A DNA stretch of 64,000 nt from Duodenibacillus massiliensis (lineage in GTDB: Bacteria; Pseudomonadota; Gammaproteobacteria; Burkholderiales; Burkholderiaceae_F). Made by a program: the position numbers and the translations under genes. Positions 54,499 to 62,887 of the stretch are shown here, in pieces (positions within the stretch are counted from its first letter, which is position 1; every line of letters starts with the position of its first letter). The stretch spans positions 553,792-617,791 of the forward strand of contig NZ_LT635861.1 in assembly GCF_900128485.1 (NCBI RefSeq). The letters are read 5' to 3'. Below the pieces are notes generated by a model. The model did no database searches and was not told where the DNA came from. It was given only the letters and a program-made list of their open reading frames with translations.

Positions 54499-55590
54499 AT
54501 GACTGATATCAAGAATCCGGCCGGGCAGGAGACGCAGGTTTTGACTGCAGCCCCGAATTCCGAATCAACGGGAGATCTGAATCTCAAGGGGAAGGAAACA
54601 CTTCAGGAATACTCTGGTCACGACACCGGTGACGCAGACTACAACCACGCCTCGCAGGGGGTGCGCTTCAGTGTGCTGGGCCTCGCGGTTGTTTTGACGC
54701 TCGGTTTTTCCGTAGTTGAGTTAATCGGTGGCCTCTGGGCGAATTCACTGGCCCTCGTGGGTGACGCAGGGCACATGGTCACCGATTCCGCAAGCCTCTT
54801 GTTTGCCCTCGTTGCAAACATCATTTCCCGCAAGGGCGTGGACTACAACCACAGTTTCGGTCACGGGCGCATTGAGGTGCTTGCGGCCTTTGTGAACGGC
54901 ATCGCGATGCTTGCTGTGGTCGTCTGGATTTTTGTGGAGGCCCTTGACCGCATCCAGAATCCGCCGCCCATTGCCGGTGGTTCGGTCATGATCGTTGCCG
55001 TGATCGGTCTGCTGATCAATATTGCGGTGGCCTGGTCTTTGTCGCGCGATCAGAAAAACGTTAATACGCGCGCGGCCTTCGTGCATGTGTTGGGTGACCT
55101 TTTGGGGTCTGTGGCGGCAATCACGTCGGGCGCTCTGATTTATTTCGGGGGCGACAGATTTGCACTGGCTGACCCGATTCTCTCCTTTGTCGTTTGTTTC
55201 CTCGTGCTGCATGCGACCTGGGGCGTCTTTAAGGACACGACGCGCGTGTTGACGGACGCCGTTCCCGAAGGGGTGAATTATCAGGACGTGGGCGACGCGC
55301 TCATGAGCGTTAAGGGTGTCGTGGAAGTGCACGATCTGCACGTCTGGACGATGGCTCCGGAACATTCCGCCGTGATGGCGCATCTGCATCTGGAACCCAA
55401 CTGTGACTGGCCTTTGGCATTAACCGAAGCCCGGGAGCTCATCCGCGAACGTTTTGCGATTGATCACATCACGCTGCAGCCGGAAAACGCCGATATGGAA
55501 CGGCAGTGCCGCTGGCGGCCCAAAGACGGCTGCCGCTTCTGCTGCAGCCGGCCGGAAAACAGCGACTGCCCGCATCGGCGCGCTTCGTAG
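54499..55590 (+). CDS. cation diffusion facilitator (CzcD/ZitB type)
   Basis: The 363-residue protein has a hydrophilic N-terminal extension of about 50 residues, then six helices. Metal-site residues are visible in VGDAGHMVTDSASLLFAL (HxxxD, helix 2) and AAFVHVLGDLLGSVAA (HxxxD, helix 5), the zinc-transport pattern. A cytoplasmic C-terminal domain (VKGVVEVHDLHVWTM) is followed by an unusual cysteine-rich tail (CRWRPKDGCRFCCSRPENSDC). It exports Zn2+ or related ions by proton antiport. It is followed by a strong bidirectional terminator. Confidence 0.92.
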   Translation: MTDIKNPAGQETQVLTAAPNSESTGDLNLKGKETLQEYSGHDTGDADYNHASQGVRFSVLGLAVVLTLGFSVVELIGGLWANSLALVGDAGHMVTDSASLLFALVANIISRKGVDYNHSFGHGRIEVLAAFVNGIAMLAVVVWIFVEALDRIQNPPPIAGGSVMIVAVIGLLINIAVAWSLSRDQKNVNTRAAFVHVLGDLLGSVAAITSGALIYFGGDRFALADPILSFVVCFLVLHATWGVFKDTTRVLTDAVPEGVNYQDVGDALMSVKGVVEVHDLHVWTMAPEHSAVMAHLHLEPNCDWPLALTEARELIRERFAIDHITLQPENADMERQCRWRPKDGCRFCCSRPENSDCPHRRAS

Positions 55591-55608
55591 TCATCGGAAA
55601 GATATATA

Positions 55609-55656
55609 AAAACGGACGGCCCGGAAGCGTTTTCCTTTCGGGCCGTCCGTTTTTTA
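55609..55656. terminator. bidirectional terminator between the CDF gene and leuD
   Basis: AAAACGGACGGCCCG pairs with CGGGCCGTCCGTTTT around a 15-base loop, with A and T runs on either side. Confidence 0.92.
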
Positions 55657-55675
55657 GAACTGAGGTCAGCAGAAT

Positions 55676-56317
55676 TTATCCGCGCAGCCGCCGGGCTTTG
55701 CCGGGCAGCCCCGCCATCCAGGGGTAGGCGGCTTCATGTTCACGCCGGAAGGCTTCAATGGCTGCCTTGTCTTTCATCGTCGCTTCGAGCATGTCAAGGC
55801 CCTCAAGCAGCATCATCTTGTGGCGTTCCGCAACCGTAAAGGGGACCGTCAGGCCGCCAGCCGCGGAAATGGTCTGCGCGGGCAGATCAATTTTGAGTGA
55901 AACCGGCACGGCGTCCGAGAGGACGCTTAAAAGTTGCGCCGCATCCTCAGGCGTTACTTTGGCCGCAAGCAGTCCGTTATTAAAGCAGTTGGAATAGAAG
56001 ATTTCACCGAATCCGGCGGCCACGACCGCGCGGATTCCGAACTGCATAAGCCCCCAGACCGCATGCTCGCGGCTTGAGCCGCAGCCGAAGTTCGGGCCGG
56101 CGACAAGAATTTCCGTTTTTTCAAAGCCCGGCTTATTAAAGACACAATCCGGATTAGGCCGACCGTTGCCGTCAAAGCGCAGGTTATAGAGCAACCCCTG
56201 CGCAAGGCCCGATTTGTCGATTCCGTGCAGAAACTGCTTGGGCATGAGCTGATCGGTGTCGATATTGTCGGCGGGAAGCGGTGCGGCTACGGCCGTGAGC
56301 GTTGTAAATTTTTCCAT
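55676..56317 (-). CDS. leuD: 3-isopropylmalate dehydratase small subunit
   Basis: The 213-residue protein has the swivel-domain signatures LPADNIDTDQLMPKQF and FGCGSSREHAVWGL. With LeuC it isomerises 2-isopropylmalate to 3-isopropylmalate. The ATG at 56317 (MEKFTTLT) has GAGG 9 bases upstream. It starts 11 bases after the leuC stop in a leuCD operon without leuB. Confidence 0.96.
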   Translation of the reverse strand: MEKFTTLTAVAAPLPADNIDTDQLMPKQFLHGIDKSGLAQGLLYNLRFDGNGRPNPDCVFNKPGFEKTEILVAGPNFGCGSSREHAVWGLMQFGIRAVVAAGFGEIFYSNCFNNGLLAAKVTPEDAAQLLSVLSDAVPVSLKIDLPAQTISAAGGLTVPFTVAERHKMMLLEGLDMLEATMKDKAAIEAFRREHEAAYPWMAGLPGKARRLRG

Positions 56318-56328
56318 GGCGTTAGTCC

Positions 56329-57741
56329 TCACAGGCGTTTTAACGTTCTCGGATCGGTAAGCACACCGGTCACGGCTGCGGCAGCCGCGGCCGCGGGACT
56401 CACAAGGTGCGTGCGGGCGCCCCGCCCCTGGCGGCCCTCAAAGTTCCGGTTGGTGGTGGAGGCGCAGCGCACGCCGGCCTCCAGTATGTCGCCGTTCATC
56501 GCAAGGCACAGCGTGCAGCCGCTCTTGCGCCATTCAAAGCCGGCGGCCTTAAAGATGTCGGCTAAACCCTCGCGTTCGGCCTGACGGCGCACGCGCATGG
56601 AACCGGGCATCACCTGGGCGCGTACGCCCGGCGCCACGTGACGGCCCCTAAGAACGGCAGCGGCTTCCCGAAGGTCCGAAATGCGGCCGTTGGTGCAGGA
56701 GCCGATAAAAACATGCTGCACGGGGGTGCCGGCAGGAGCCTGTCCGGCGGTAAGTCCCTGATAGGCAAGTCCGCGGCGGGCAGCCGCCTGCGCCACGGGA
56801 TCGGCGAAGCTCTCGGGTGCGGGAATCGCTTCGTCAAAGTGCACGGCCTGATCGGGGCTCGTGCCCCAGGTCACCATGGGAGCAACTTCTGAGGCATCAA
56901 GCGTGACTTCTTTATCAAAGTGCGCGCCGGCGTCCGTTGTGAGCGTTGCAGCGTAGTCTGACATGGCTTTGAACTCATCTTCGGTCATGCCGACTGCATG
57001 GCCTTTGACCCAGGCCAGCGCTTTCGTGTCCGGTGCAATCAGTGCCCCGCGGGCACCGGCTTCCACCGTGAGGTTACAAAGCGTCATGCGCTCTTCAACG
57101 GTGAGCGCGTCAACGGCACTGCCGCAGTATTCAACGACCATCCCCAGGGCGCCGCGCGCGGAGATTTTGCGCAAAACCGTGAGCACGAGATCTTTGGCGG
57201 TTGACCCCTCGGGCAGTTTTCCGGTAAGCGTGATGCGCATCGTGCCCGCCGTGCGGTAGACAAGCGTTTGCGTTGCGAGAATATGTTCGATTTCCGACGT
57301 TCCGATCCCGAAACCCAGGGCACCTAAGGCACCGTGCGTTGTGGTGTGGCTGTCGCCGCAGATCACGACCATCCCCGGGCGCACGAGTCCCTGCTCATCC
57401 ATTACGACGTGCTCAACACCCTGATCCGGATCGTCGGGGCCGTAAAAGGCGTCAATACCGAAACGGCGGCAGTTGGCTTGAAGCGTCTCGGCCTGAATGC
57501 GGCTTTTCTCATCGTAAATGCGGCGCGGTGACTCATCGATGCTCGGAAGGATGTGGTCGACCACACACAGATGCGCGTCAGGTACCGGGACAGTGAGTCC
57601 CCTGTCAACGAGCCCGGCAAAAGCCTGGGGCGACGTGTATTCATTGGCGAAGTGCACATCGCAGTAAAGAAGCACGGTGGCGGCGTCGATACGTTTGACG
57701 GTGTGCGCAGCGACGATTTTTTCGTAGAGCGTCTTGGGCAC
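56329..57741 (-). CDS. leuC: 3-isopropylmalate dehydratase large subunit
   Basis: The 470-residue aconitase-family protein has the three 4Fe-4S ligands in FIGSCTNGRISD and SGCTLCLAMN, and the conserved CGDSHTTTHGALGALGFGIG. It works with LeuD in leucine synthesis. A run of alanines near the C-terminus (SPAAAAAAAV) is the only oddity. It is divergent from rng across about 120 bases and heads the leuCD pair. Confidence 0.97.
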   Translation of the reverse strand: MPKTLYEKIVAAHTVKRIDAATVLLYCDVHFANEYTSPQAFAGLVDRGLTVPVPDAHLCVVDHILPSIDESPRRIYDEKSRIQAETLQANCRRFGIDAFYGPDDPDQGVEHVVMDEQGLVRPGMVVICGDSHTTTHGALGALGFGIGTSEIEHILATQTLVYRTAGTMRITLTGKLPEGSTAKDLVLTVLRKISARGALGMVVEYCGSAVDALTVEERMTLCNLTVEAGARGALIAPDTKALAWVKGHAVGMTEDEFKAMSDYAATLTTDAGAHFDKEVTLDASEVAPMVTWGTSPDQAVHFDEAIPAPESFADPVAQAAARRGLAYQGLTAGQAPAGTPVQHVFIGSCTNGRISDLREAAAVLRGRHVAPGVRAQVMPGSMRVRRQAEREGLADIFKAAGFEWRKSGCTLCLAMNGDILEAGVRCASTTNRNFEGRQGRGARTHLVSPAAAAAAAVTGVLTDPRTLKRL

Positions 57742-57864
57742 GGGTTGTCTCCTGGAGGTTCATGTTTTTTTGTGAGTATAGGCCCGGGCCATAAGCCAAA
57801 CCGTTGCCGGGCTATTGGCTATTATGTCGGCCAAGCAAAGACAACCATGCCGGAAGCGCTTTCT

Positions 57865-59322
57865 ATGGAAGACATTCTCATTAACTGCACGCCGCGGGAA
57901 AACCGCGTGGCGGTGATCGTCGACGATATCCTTGAAGACGTGCATATTGAGCGCACGCAAAGCCGCGGGCTTGTGGGTAACGTCTATAAGGGGAAAGTGA
58001 TCCGGGTGCTGCCTGGCATGCAGTCCGCCTTTATCGACATCGGACTTGAGCGCACCGGCTTTCTCCATGTGATGGACATCGAAAGCGCGCACGGCCCCGA
58101 CGGCATCATGAAGCCCATCGAAAAGATTCTCTGCGAGGGCGTGTGCCTGATGGTGCAGGTCGCTAAGGATCCTATCGGCACCAAGGGTGCGCGGCTTAAG
58201 ACCACGATTTCGCTTGCAGGCCGCAAGCTCGTTTATCTGCCCCACGACAACCATATCGGCGTGAGCCAGCGCATTGAAGATGAGGCGCTCAGAGAGGAAC
58301 TCAGAAGCCGCGTGACGGCCCTCAGGCCTGAAACGGAAAAAGGCGGCTACATCGTCAGAACCTGCGCCGAAGAGGGGGCTCAAGACAGCGAGTTTCTCGA
58401 GGACATGACTTACCTGAAGCGCCTCTGGAGCGAGATTGAGGAAAAGCGCTCGCGTCAGCCCGCGCCCTCGCTTTTGTATGAGGATCTGTCGCTTTCGCAG
58501 CGGGTGTTAAGGGACATGGTGCAGGCTACAACCCGAAGGATTTTGGTTGACAGCCGCCGCACCTGTGAAAACCTCAGAGCATTTGCCCGCCGGTTTGTGC
58601 CGGCGGCTCTCGATAAGATCGAGCACTACAGCGGTGACCGGCCTCTTTTTGAAATGTACGGGGTGGACGAGGAGATTGAAAAAGCCCTCGGGCGCCGTGT
58701 GGAATTGAAAAGCGGCGGCTATCTGGTCGTTGACCAGACTGAAGCGATGACAACGATTGACGTCAATACCGGGGCCTTTGTGGGCCGCCGGGACTTCTCT
58801 GAAACCGTCTTTAAAACGAATCTCGAAGCCGCTCAGGTCATTGCCCGGCAGCTGCGTCTGAGAAACCTGGGCGGAATCATCATCATCGACTTCATCGATA
58901 TGGTCTGCGAGGAGCACCGCCAGGCGGTGTTGTCTGAATTAAGGCGCGCCGCGGCTTCTGACCGCACCAAGCACACCATTTCCGAATTCACCGAACTGGG
59001 GCTCGTTGAGATGACCCGCAAGCGCACCCGTGAGTCGCTTGCGCACGTGTTGTGCGAACCGTGCCCGGTCTGCGGGGGGCGGGGGCAGATTAAGACCGCG
59101 CGCACCGTCTGCTACGACATCCTCCGGGAGATCGTGCGGGAATTCAAGCAGTACCGCGATGCCAGGGAATTTAAGATCCTTGCTTCGCAAAGCGTGATTG
59201 ATATGTTTTTGGAAGACGAGGCGCCCGCCTTGGACCTTCTGCAGGACTTTATGGGTAAGCCCGTGACGCTTGAGGTGGAGGGCTGCTACAGCCAGGAAGA
59301 GTACGACGTGATCCTGCTCTGA
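57865..59322 (+). CDS. rng: ribonuclease G
   Basis: The 485-residue RNase E/G-family endoribonuclease has an S1 domain near the N-terminus (RGLVGNVYKGKVIRVLPGMQ, SAFIDIGLERTGFLH). The catalytic DNase I-like domain carries the Mg2+ aspartates in TTIDVNTGAFVG and IIIDFIDM. The zinc-link is CEPCPVCGGRG. There is no long scaffold tail, which separates it from RNase E. RNase G matures the 16S rRNA 5' end. MEDILINCTP at 57865 matches the family start and has GGAAG upstream; ATG 57847 would add six residues. Confidence 0.93.
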   Translation: MEDILINCTPRENRVAVIVDDILEDVHIERTQSRGLVGNVYKGKVIRVLPGMQSAFIDIGLERTGFLHVMDIESAHGPDGIMKPIEKILCEGVCLMVQVAKDPIGTKGARLKTTISLAGRKLVYLPHDNHIGVSQRIEDEALREELRSRVTALRPETEKGGYIVRTCAEEGAQDSEFLEDMTYLKRLWSEIEEKRSRQPAPSLLYEDLSLSQRVLRDMVQATTRRILVDSRRTCENLRAFARRFVPAALDKIEHYSGDRPLFEMYGVDEEIEKALGRRVELKSGGYLVVDQTEAMTTIDVNTGAFVGRRDFSETVFKTNLEAAQVIARQLRLRNLGGIIIIDFIDMVCEEHRQAVLSELRRAAASDRTKHTISEFTELGLVEMTRKRTRESLAHVLCEPCPVCGGRGQIKTARTVCYDILREIVREFKQYRDAREFKILASQSVIDMFLEDEAPALDLLQDFMGKPVTLEVEGCYSQEEYDVILL

Positions 59323-59324
59323 GC

Positions 59325-59366
59325 TAAAAAAGAGGCCGGCCTGGATAAAATCAGCCGGCCTTTCGT
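59325..59366. terminator. bidirectional terminator between rng and the TauE/SafE gene
   Basis: AGGCCGGC pairs with GCCGGCCT around a 13-base loop, with AAAAAAG on the left and TTCGTTTC on the right. Confidence 0.8.
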
Positions 59367-59384
59367 TTCGCAAGCGCTGTGCAC

Positions 59385-60191
59385 TTAAGCGCTGACGCCT
59401 CTCCAGAAGAGCTCACATCCTAAAAGAACCATAACGGCCGACAGAAGGATCACAATCCAGGACGGGCGGATTTTCTTTGCAATCTTGGCGCCGAACTGTG
59501 CGCCGACAAAAGCGCCGCACCCCACCGCAACGGCTGCGGTCCAGACAATGTGACCGAGCATTGCATGGCTGGCAACACCGATCACGGAACTCACCATCAG
59601 CACAAAGGTGGAGGTTGCCACGGCAATCTGCGCCGGGAATCCGAGGATAAAGACCATTATCGGTACGTGCACGACGCCCCCGCCGATACCCAAAATCGAC
59701 GAGATAAAGCCCACAAAGAAGGAAAGCGTGATGCCGATAGTGTAGGAAAACTCGGCATGCGCGACGTCAAAGTCTTCCACGCGGGCCGTGGCGCGCCTGC
59801 TGCGGCTTTTTAAAAACATGAAGATGCCGAGCGCGGCAAGCGACACGCCGAAAGTTATTGAAAAGCCGGGGCCCGAGAAGTATTCGGTGACATAGCTCCC
59901 CAAAAAGGCGCCCGGGATCGTGGCCGCTGCAAAGGGCAGGGCCGCACGAAACATCACGCGCTTTTGGCGGATGTAGGCGATGGTGCCTGAGACCGAATTG
60001 AGAAATACGCCGAAAAGGCTCGTGCCGATCACCTGCTGCACGGTCTGAAAGGTCGTGCCGTTCGGGGTCATCATCGTGAGCATGAAAAGCGGCACCATGA
60101 TGAGGCCGCCGCCGATGCCCAGAAGCGCCCCCACAAGCCCCACGCCGATACCGACGCAGAAAAGTTCTGCAAAGGAAAGAAGTTCAGTCAT
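59385..60191 (-). CDS. TauE/SafE-family permease
   Basis: The 268-residue protein has eight predicted helices in two repeats, each with the glycine-rich family motif: GLVGALLGIGGGLIMVPLF near residue 18 and GFISSILGIGGGVVHVPIM near residue 160. Members export sulfite, sulfoacetate or other organic anions; the substrate is not evident. A good minus-strand promoter lies about 205 bases upstream. Confidence 0.9.
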   Translation of the reverse strand: MTELLSFAELFCVGIGVGLVGALLGIGGGLIMVPLFMLTMMTPNGTTFQTVQQVIGTSLFGVFLNSVSGTIAYIRQKRVMFRAALPFAAATIPGAFLGSYVTEYFSGPGFSITFGVSLAALGIFMFLKSRSRRATARVEDFDVAHAEFSYTIGITLSFFVGFISSILGIGGGVVHVPIMVFILGFPAQIAVATSTFVLMVSSVIGVASHAMLGHIVWTAAVAVGCGAFVGAQFGAKIAKKIRPSWIVILLSAVMVLLGCELFWRGVSA

Positions 60192-60396
60192 GATTCAAAC
60201 CACCCGGAAAATCGGGCAAGGCCGCAATTTTAGAAAAACCGGGACAAAAAAACGCCCGACGGCACACACGTGCAATCGGGCTGAAAATGCGAAACGCTTC
60301 AATGCGCGCTTTGGAAGAGGGAGAACTTCGAAAACGGCCCCTCGGGAGCGTTCCGCACAGGGAGATTCGGATCGGCTACCGCTCGATCCGCTACGA

Positions 60397-60424
60397 ACTA
60401 TATCAATTGCCTAGGTAATATCAA
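60397..60424 (-). promoter_or_regulatory. promoter of the TauE/SafE gene
   Basis: On the minus strand TTGATA (60424-60419), a 16-base spacer and TATAGT (60402-60397). It would give a leader of about 195 bases to the permease gene, with no other gene in between. Confidence 0.5.
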
Positions 60425-60555
60425 ATAGGTGTATTCACCTAGACGCCGGGTCAGGCACTGAAACCCGCTCTGAGAGGGCGTTTGAGGGCTCAAAGGGAAA
60501 ACCCCTGTGGCGTTTAGGGTACCGGCGGAAAGCCTCATGCTCCACCTCAAACGCC
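60411..60555 (+). ncRNA. structured non-coding region of unknown function
   Basis: The outer stem GGCGTTTGAGG (60477-60487) / CCTCAAACGCC (60545-60555) is a perfect 11-bp pair enclosing 57 bases that include GGCT/AGCC and AGGG-AAAA-CCC(C). To its left are TAGGTG-TATT-CACCTA (60426-60441) and CGGGT/ACCCG (60447-60467). ACGCC (60443-60447) can pair with GGCGT of the outer stem, giving an alternative fold. A promoter-like TTGCCT, 17 bases, TGTATT overlaps the left end. No reading frame explains this conservation of pairing. Confidence 0.45.
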
Positions 60556-60611
60556 TGATTTTACGGATAGTTTTTAATTTAAATTCTACTATTGGTAGTG
60601 GGGCTTTAAGA

Positions 60612-60640
60612 TTGACACCACAAGCACTGGCCGTTATTGT
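60612..60640 (+). promoter_or_regulatory. promoter of the nrdD operon
   Basis: A perfect TTGACA (60612-60617), a 17-base spacer and TATTGT (60635-60640). Transcription would start near 60647, about 147 bases before nrdD. Confidence 0.65.
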
Positions 60641-60659
60641 CCTGAGAACCAAAGTGATG

Positions 60660-60750
60660 CCGCAGGACTTACCGGCCTGCGGTCCGTTTTTTCCCGACAG
60701 AGCCTTATGACCGGGGCGCGGGTAATGCCCGTGCCGTCCGTTGCGGCTCT
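60660..60750 (+). promoter_or_regulatory. structured nrdD leader with a terminator-like hairpin
   Basis: CCGCAGG/CCTGCGG (60660-60682) is followed by TCCG and TTTTTT, a Rho-independent terminator shape beginning about 13 bases after the predicted transcript start. Next, AGAGCC (60699-60704) pairs with GGCTCT (60745-60750), enclosing GGCGCGGG/CCCGTGCC (60715-60735). The layout is that of an attenuated or riboswitch-like leader; the signal is unknown. Confidence 0.5.
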
Positions 60751-60793
60751 TTATTGCCGGGGAAACACTAAAAGAATAAAGAGGAGTTCACTT

Positions 60794-62818
60794 ATGTCCA
60801 TCATGCCCGAACATCTGGTCAAACGCGACGGCAGCGTCAAACCTTTTGACGCCGCCAAAATTACGGCGGCTATTGCCAAAGCCGGCAAGGCGACCGGTGA
60901 GTTCGGGGAAAAGCGTGCGCAGGAAATGTGCGAAACGCTCGTGATTCCCAAGATCAAGTCCTTAAACCTTGTGACGCCCAACATTGAGCAGGTGCAGGAC
61001 GCGGTTGAACACGCCCTTTTTGACTCAGGGTACTTCGCCACACTCAGGGCCTACATCGTTTACCGCGAACAGCGCGCCAAGAGCCGTGACGCCAAAAAAA
61101 GCTGGGTCAATGTGGAAAGTTCCATCAACGAGTACCTCGATCAGCTCGACTGGCGCGTCAACGCCAACGCTAACCAGGGCTACAGTCTGGGCGGCCTCAT
61201 TCTCAACGTGTCCGGCAAGGTCGTCGCCAACTACTGGCTCAACTACATCTACACGCCTGAAATCGGTGCCGCGCACCGCAATGCCGACATTCACATTCAT
61301 GACCTTGACATGCTCTCGGGTTACTGCGCGGGCTGGTCGCTGCGCACGGTGCTCACCGAAGGCTTTAACGGTGTGCCGGGCAAGGTTGAAGCCGGGGCAC
61401 CCAAGCACCTTTCCTCAGCCACCGGTCAGATCGTGAATTTTTTGGGCACGATGCAGAACGAATGGGCGGGCGCTCAGGCCTTCTCGTCCTTTGACACCTA
61501 CATGGCGCCTTACATCCGGAAGGATCATCTGCCGTACCATGAAGTGCTGCAGTGCATTCAGGAGTTGATCTACAACCTCAATGTCCCGAGCCGCTGGGGT
61601 ACGCAGACGCCCTTTACAAACCTCACCTTTGATTGGACGTGTCCTGAGGACTTAAAGCATCAGCACCCGGTGATCGGCGGCGAAGAGCAGCCCTTTACCT
61701 ACGGGGAACTGCAGGCCGAAATGGACATGATCAACCGCGCCTACATCGAAGTCATGATGAAGGGCGACGCGAAGGGCCGTGTCTTTACGTTCCCGATTCC
61801 GACCTACAACATGACGCCGGACTTTGACTGGGACAGCCCCAATGCCCTGCGCCTCTTTGACATGACGGCGCGCTACGGGCTGCCGTACTTCCAGAACTTC
61901 ATCAATTCGGAACTTAAGCCCAACATGATCCGCTCGATGTGCTGCCGTCTGCAGCTCGATTTGCGGGAACTCTTAAAGCGCGGCAACGGCCTCTTTGGCT
62001 CGGCCGAGCAGACGGGCTCTTTGGGTGTGGTGACAGTCAATTGCGCGCGCCTCGGGTACCTCTATAAGGGCAACGAAGAAGAGCTCTACAAGCGTCTTGA
62101 TCATCTCCTCGATCTTGCCAAGCAGTCCCTGGAAATCAAGCGTAAGGTCATTCAGCGCCACATCGATCAGGGGCTTTTCCCGTACACGAAGCGCTATCTC
62201 GGCACACTCAGAAACCACTTCTCCACGATCGGTGTGAACGGCATCAACGAGATGATCCGCAATTTCACCGGCGACACCGACGACATCACAACCGACTGGG
62301 GCCACGCCTTTGCGGTGCGGTTCCTGGATCACGTGCGTGAAAGGCTCGTGCAGTTTCAGGCCGAAACCGACCACATGTATAACCTTGAGGCAACGCCCGC
62401 GGAAGGCACAACGTACCGCTTCGCGAAGGAAGACAAAAAGCGTTTCCCCAATATTCTGCAGGCGGGAACGCCCAAGAATCCCTACTACACCAACTCTTCG
62501 CAGCTGCCGGTGGGCTTCACCGACGACCCCTTCCAGGCGCTTGAGATGCAGGAAGATCTGCAGAAGAAGTACACGGGCGGCACGGTGCTGCACCTGTACA
62601 TGAACGAGGCGATCAGTTCGGCTGAGGCCTGCCGGGATCTCGTGAGAAGAACGCTCACGCGGTTTCGTCTGCCTTATATCACGATCACGCCCACGTTCTC
62701 GATCTGCCCCAAGCACGGCTACATCCCGGGACGGCACGATTTCTGCCCGATCTGCGACGCTGAGCTCATTGCCAAAAAGCGTGCGGCGCTTGCGGCCAAG
62801 GAAAAGGCGGCCGCGTAA
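60794..62818 (+). CDS. nrdD: anaerobic ribonucleoside-triphosphate reductase, catalytic part lacking the glycyl-radical segment
   Basis: The 674-residue class III reductase has an ATP-cone (about residues 5-95, LVKRDGSVKPFDAAKITAAI), then the ten-stranded barrel with active-site cysteines MCCRLQLD (Cys383-Cys384). Near the C-terminus TFSICPKHGYIPGRHDFCPI gives zinc-site cysteines 638, 651 and 654. The chain then ends in a Lys/Ala tail (AKKRAALAAKEKAAA) and TAA. The usual RVxGY glycyl-radical segment is absent and is encoded separately at 62888. The start at 60794 has AGAGGAGTTCACTT upstream; longer in-frame starts cover the leader hairpins. The protein makes dNTPs under anaerobiosis. Confidence 0.93.
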   Translation: MSIMPEHLVKRDGSVKPFDAAKITAAIAKAGKATGEFGEKRAQEMCETLVIPKIKSLNLVTPNIEQVQDAVEHALFDSGYFATLRAYIVYREQRAKSRDAKKSWVNVESSINEYLDQLDWRVNANANQGYSLGGLILNVSGKVVANYWLNYIYTPEIGAAHRNADIHIHDLDMLSGYCAGWSLRTVLTEGFNGVPGKVEAGAPKHLSSATGQIVNFLGTMQNEWAGAQAFSSFDTYMAPYIRKDHLPYHEVLQCIQELIYNLNVPSRWGTQTPFTNLTFDWTCPEDLKHQHPVIGGEEQPFTYGELQAEMDMINRAYIEVMMKGDAKGRVFTFPIPTYNMTPDFDWDSPNALRLFDMTARYGLPYFQNFINSELKPNMIRSMCCRLQLDLRELLKRGNGLFGSAEQTGSLGVVTVNCARLGYLYKGNEEELYKRLDHLLDLAKQSLEIKRKVIQRHIDQGLFPYTKRYLGTLRNHFSTIGVNGINEMIRNFTGDTDDITTDWGHAFAVRFLDHVRERLVQFQAETDHMYNLEATPAEGTTYRFAKEDKKRFPNILQAGTPKNPYYTNSSQLPVGFTDDPFQALEMQEDLQKKYTGGTVLHLYMNEAISSAEACRDLVRRTLTRFRLPYITITPTFSICPKHGYIPGRHDFCPICDAELIAKKRAALAAKEKAAA

Positions 62819-62833
62819 GTGTTTTATCTCTGT

Positions 62834-62847
62834 GCGGCCGCGGCCGC
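62834..62847 (+). other. GC hairpin just after the nrdD stop
   Basis: GCGGC-CGCG-GCCGC lies 16 bases past the TAA. The self-complementary 8-mer GCGGCCGC occurs at 62807, 62834 and 62840, so the first copy can also pair with a later one and enclose the stop codon. Confidence 0.4.
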
Positions 62848-62887
62848 CGGTATTAAAGTTTCGTTAACCAAAAAGGGAGGTCATGAA

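Noticed and set aside
60494-60534. ACCGGCGG followed by AAAGCC resembling part of the FMN riboswitch
   Set aside because: The other conserved FMN elements (GGGTGAAATTCCC and the second peripheral stems) are absent and the downstream gene is not flavin-related. It is treated as chance within another structured region.
60411-60555. Cobalamin or TPP riboswitch upstream of nrdD
   Set aside because: Isolated words such as CTGAGA and GGCACTG occur, but neither consensus core can be assembled in order.
60398-60652. 84-codon minus-strand frame upstream of nrdD
   Set aside because: It crosses the strong palindromic stem and promoter elements, has no ribosome site and no recognisable domain.
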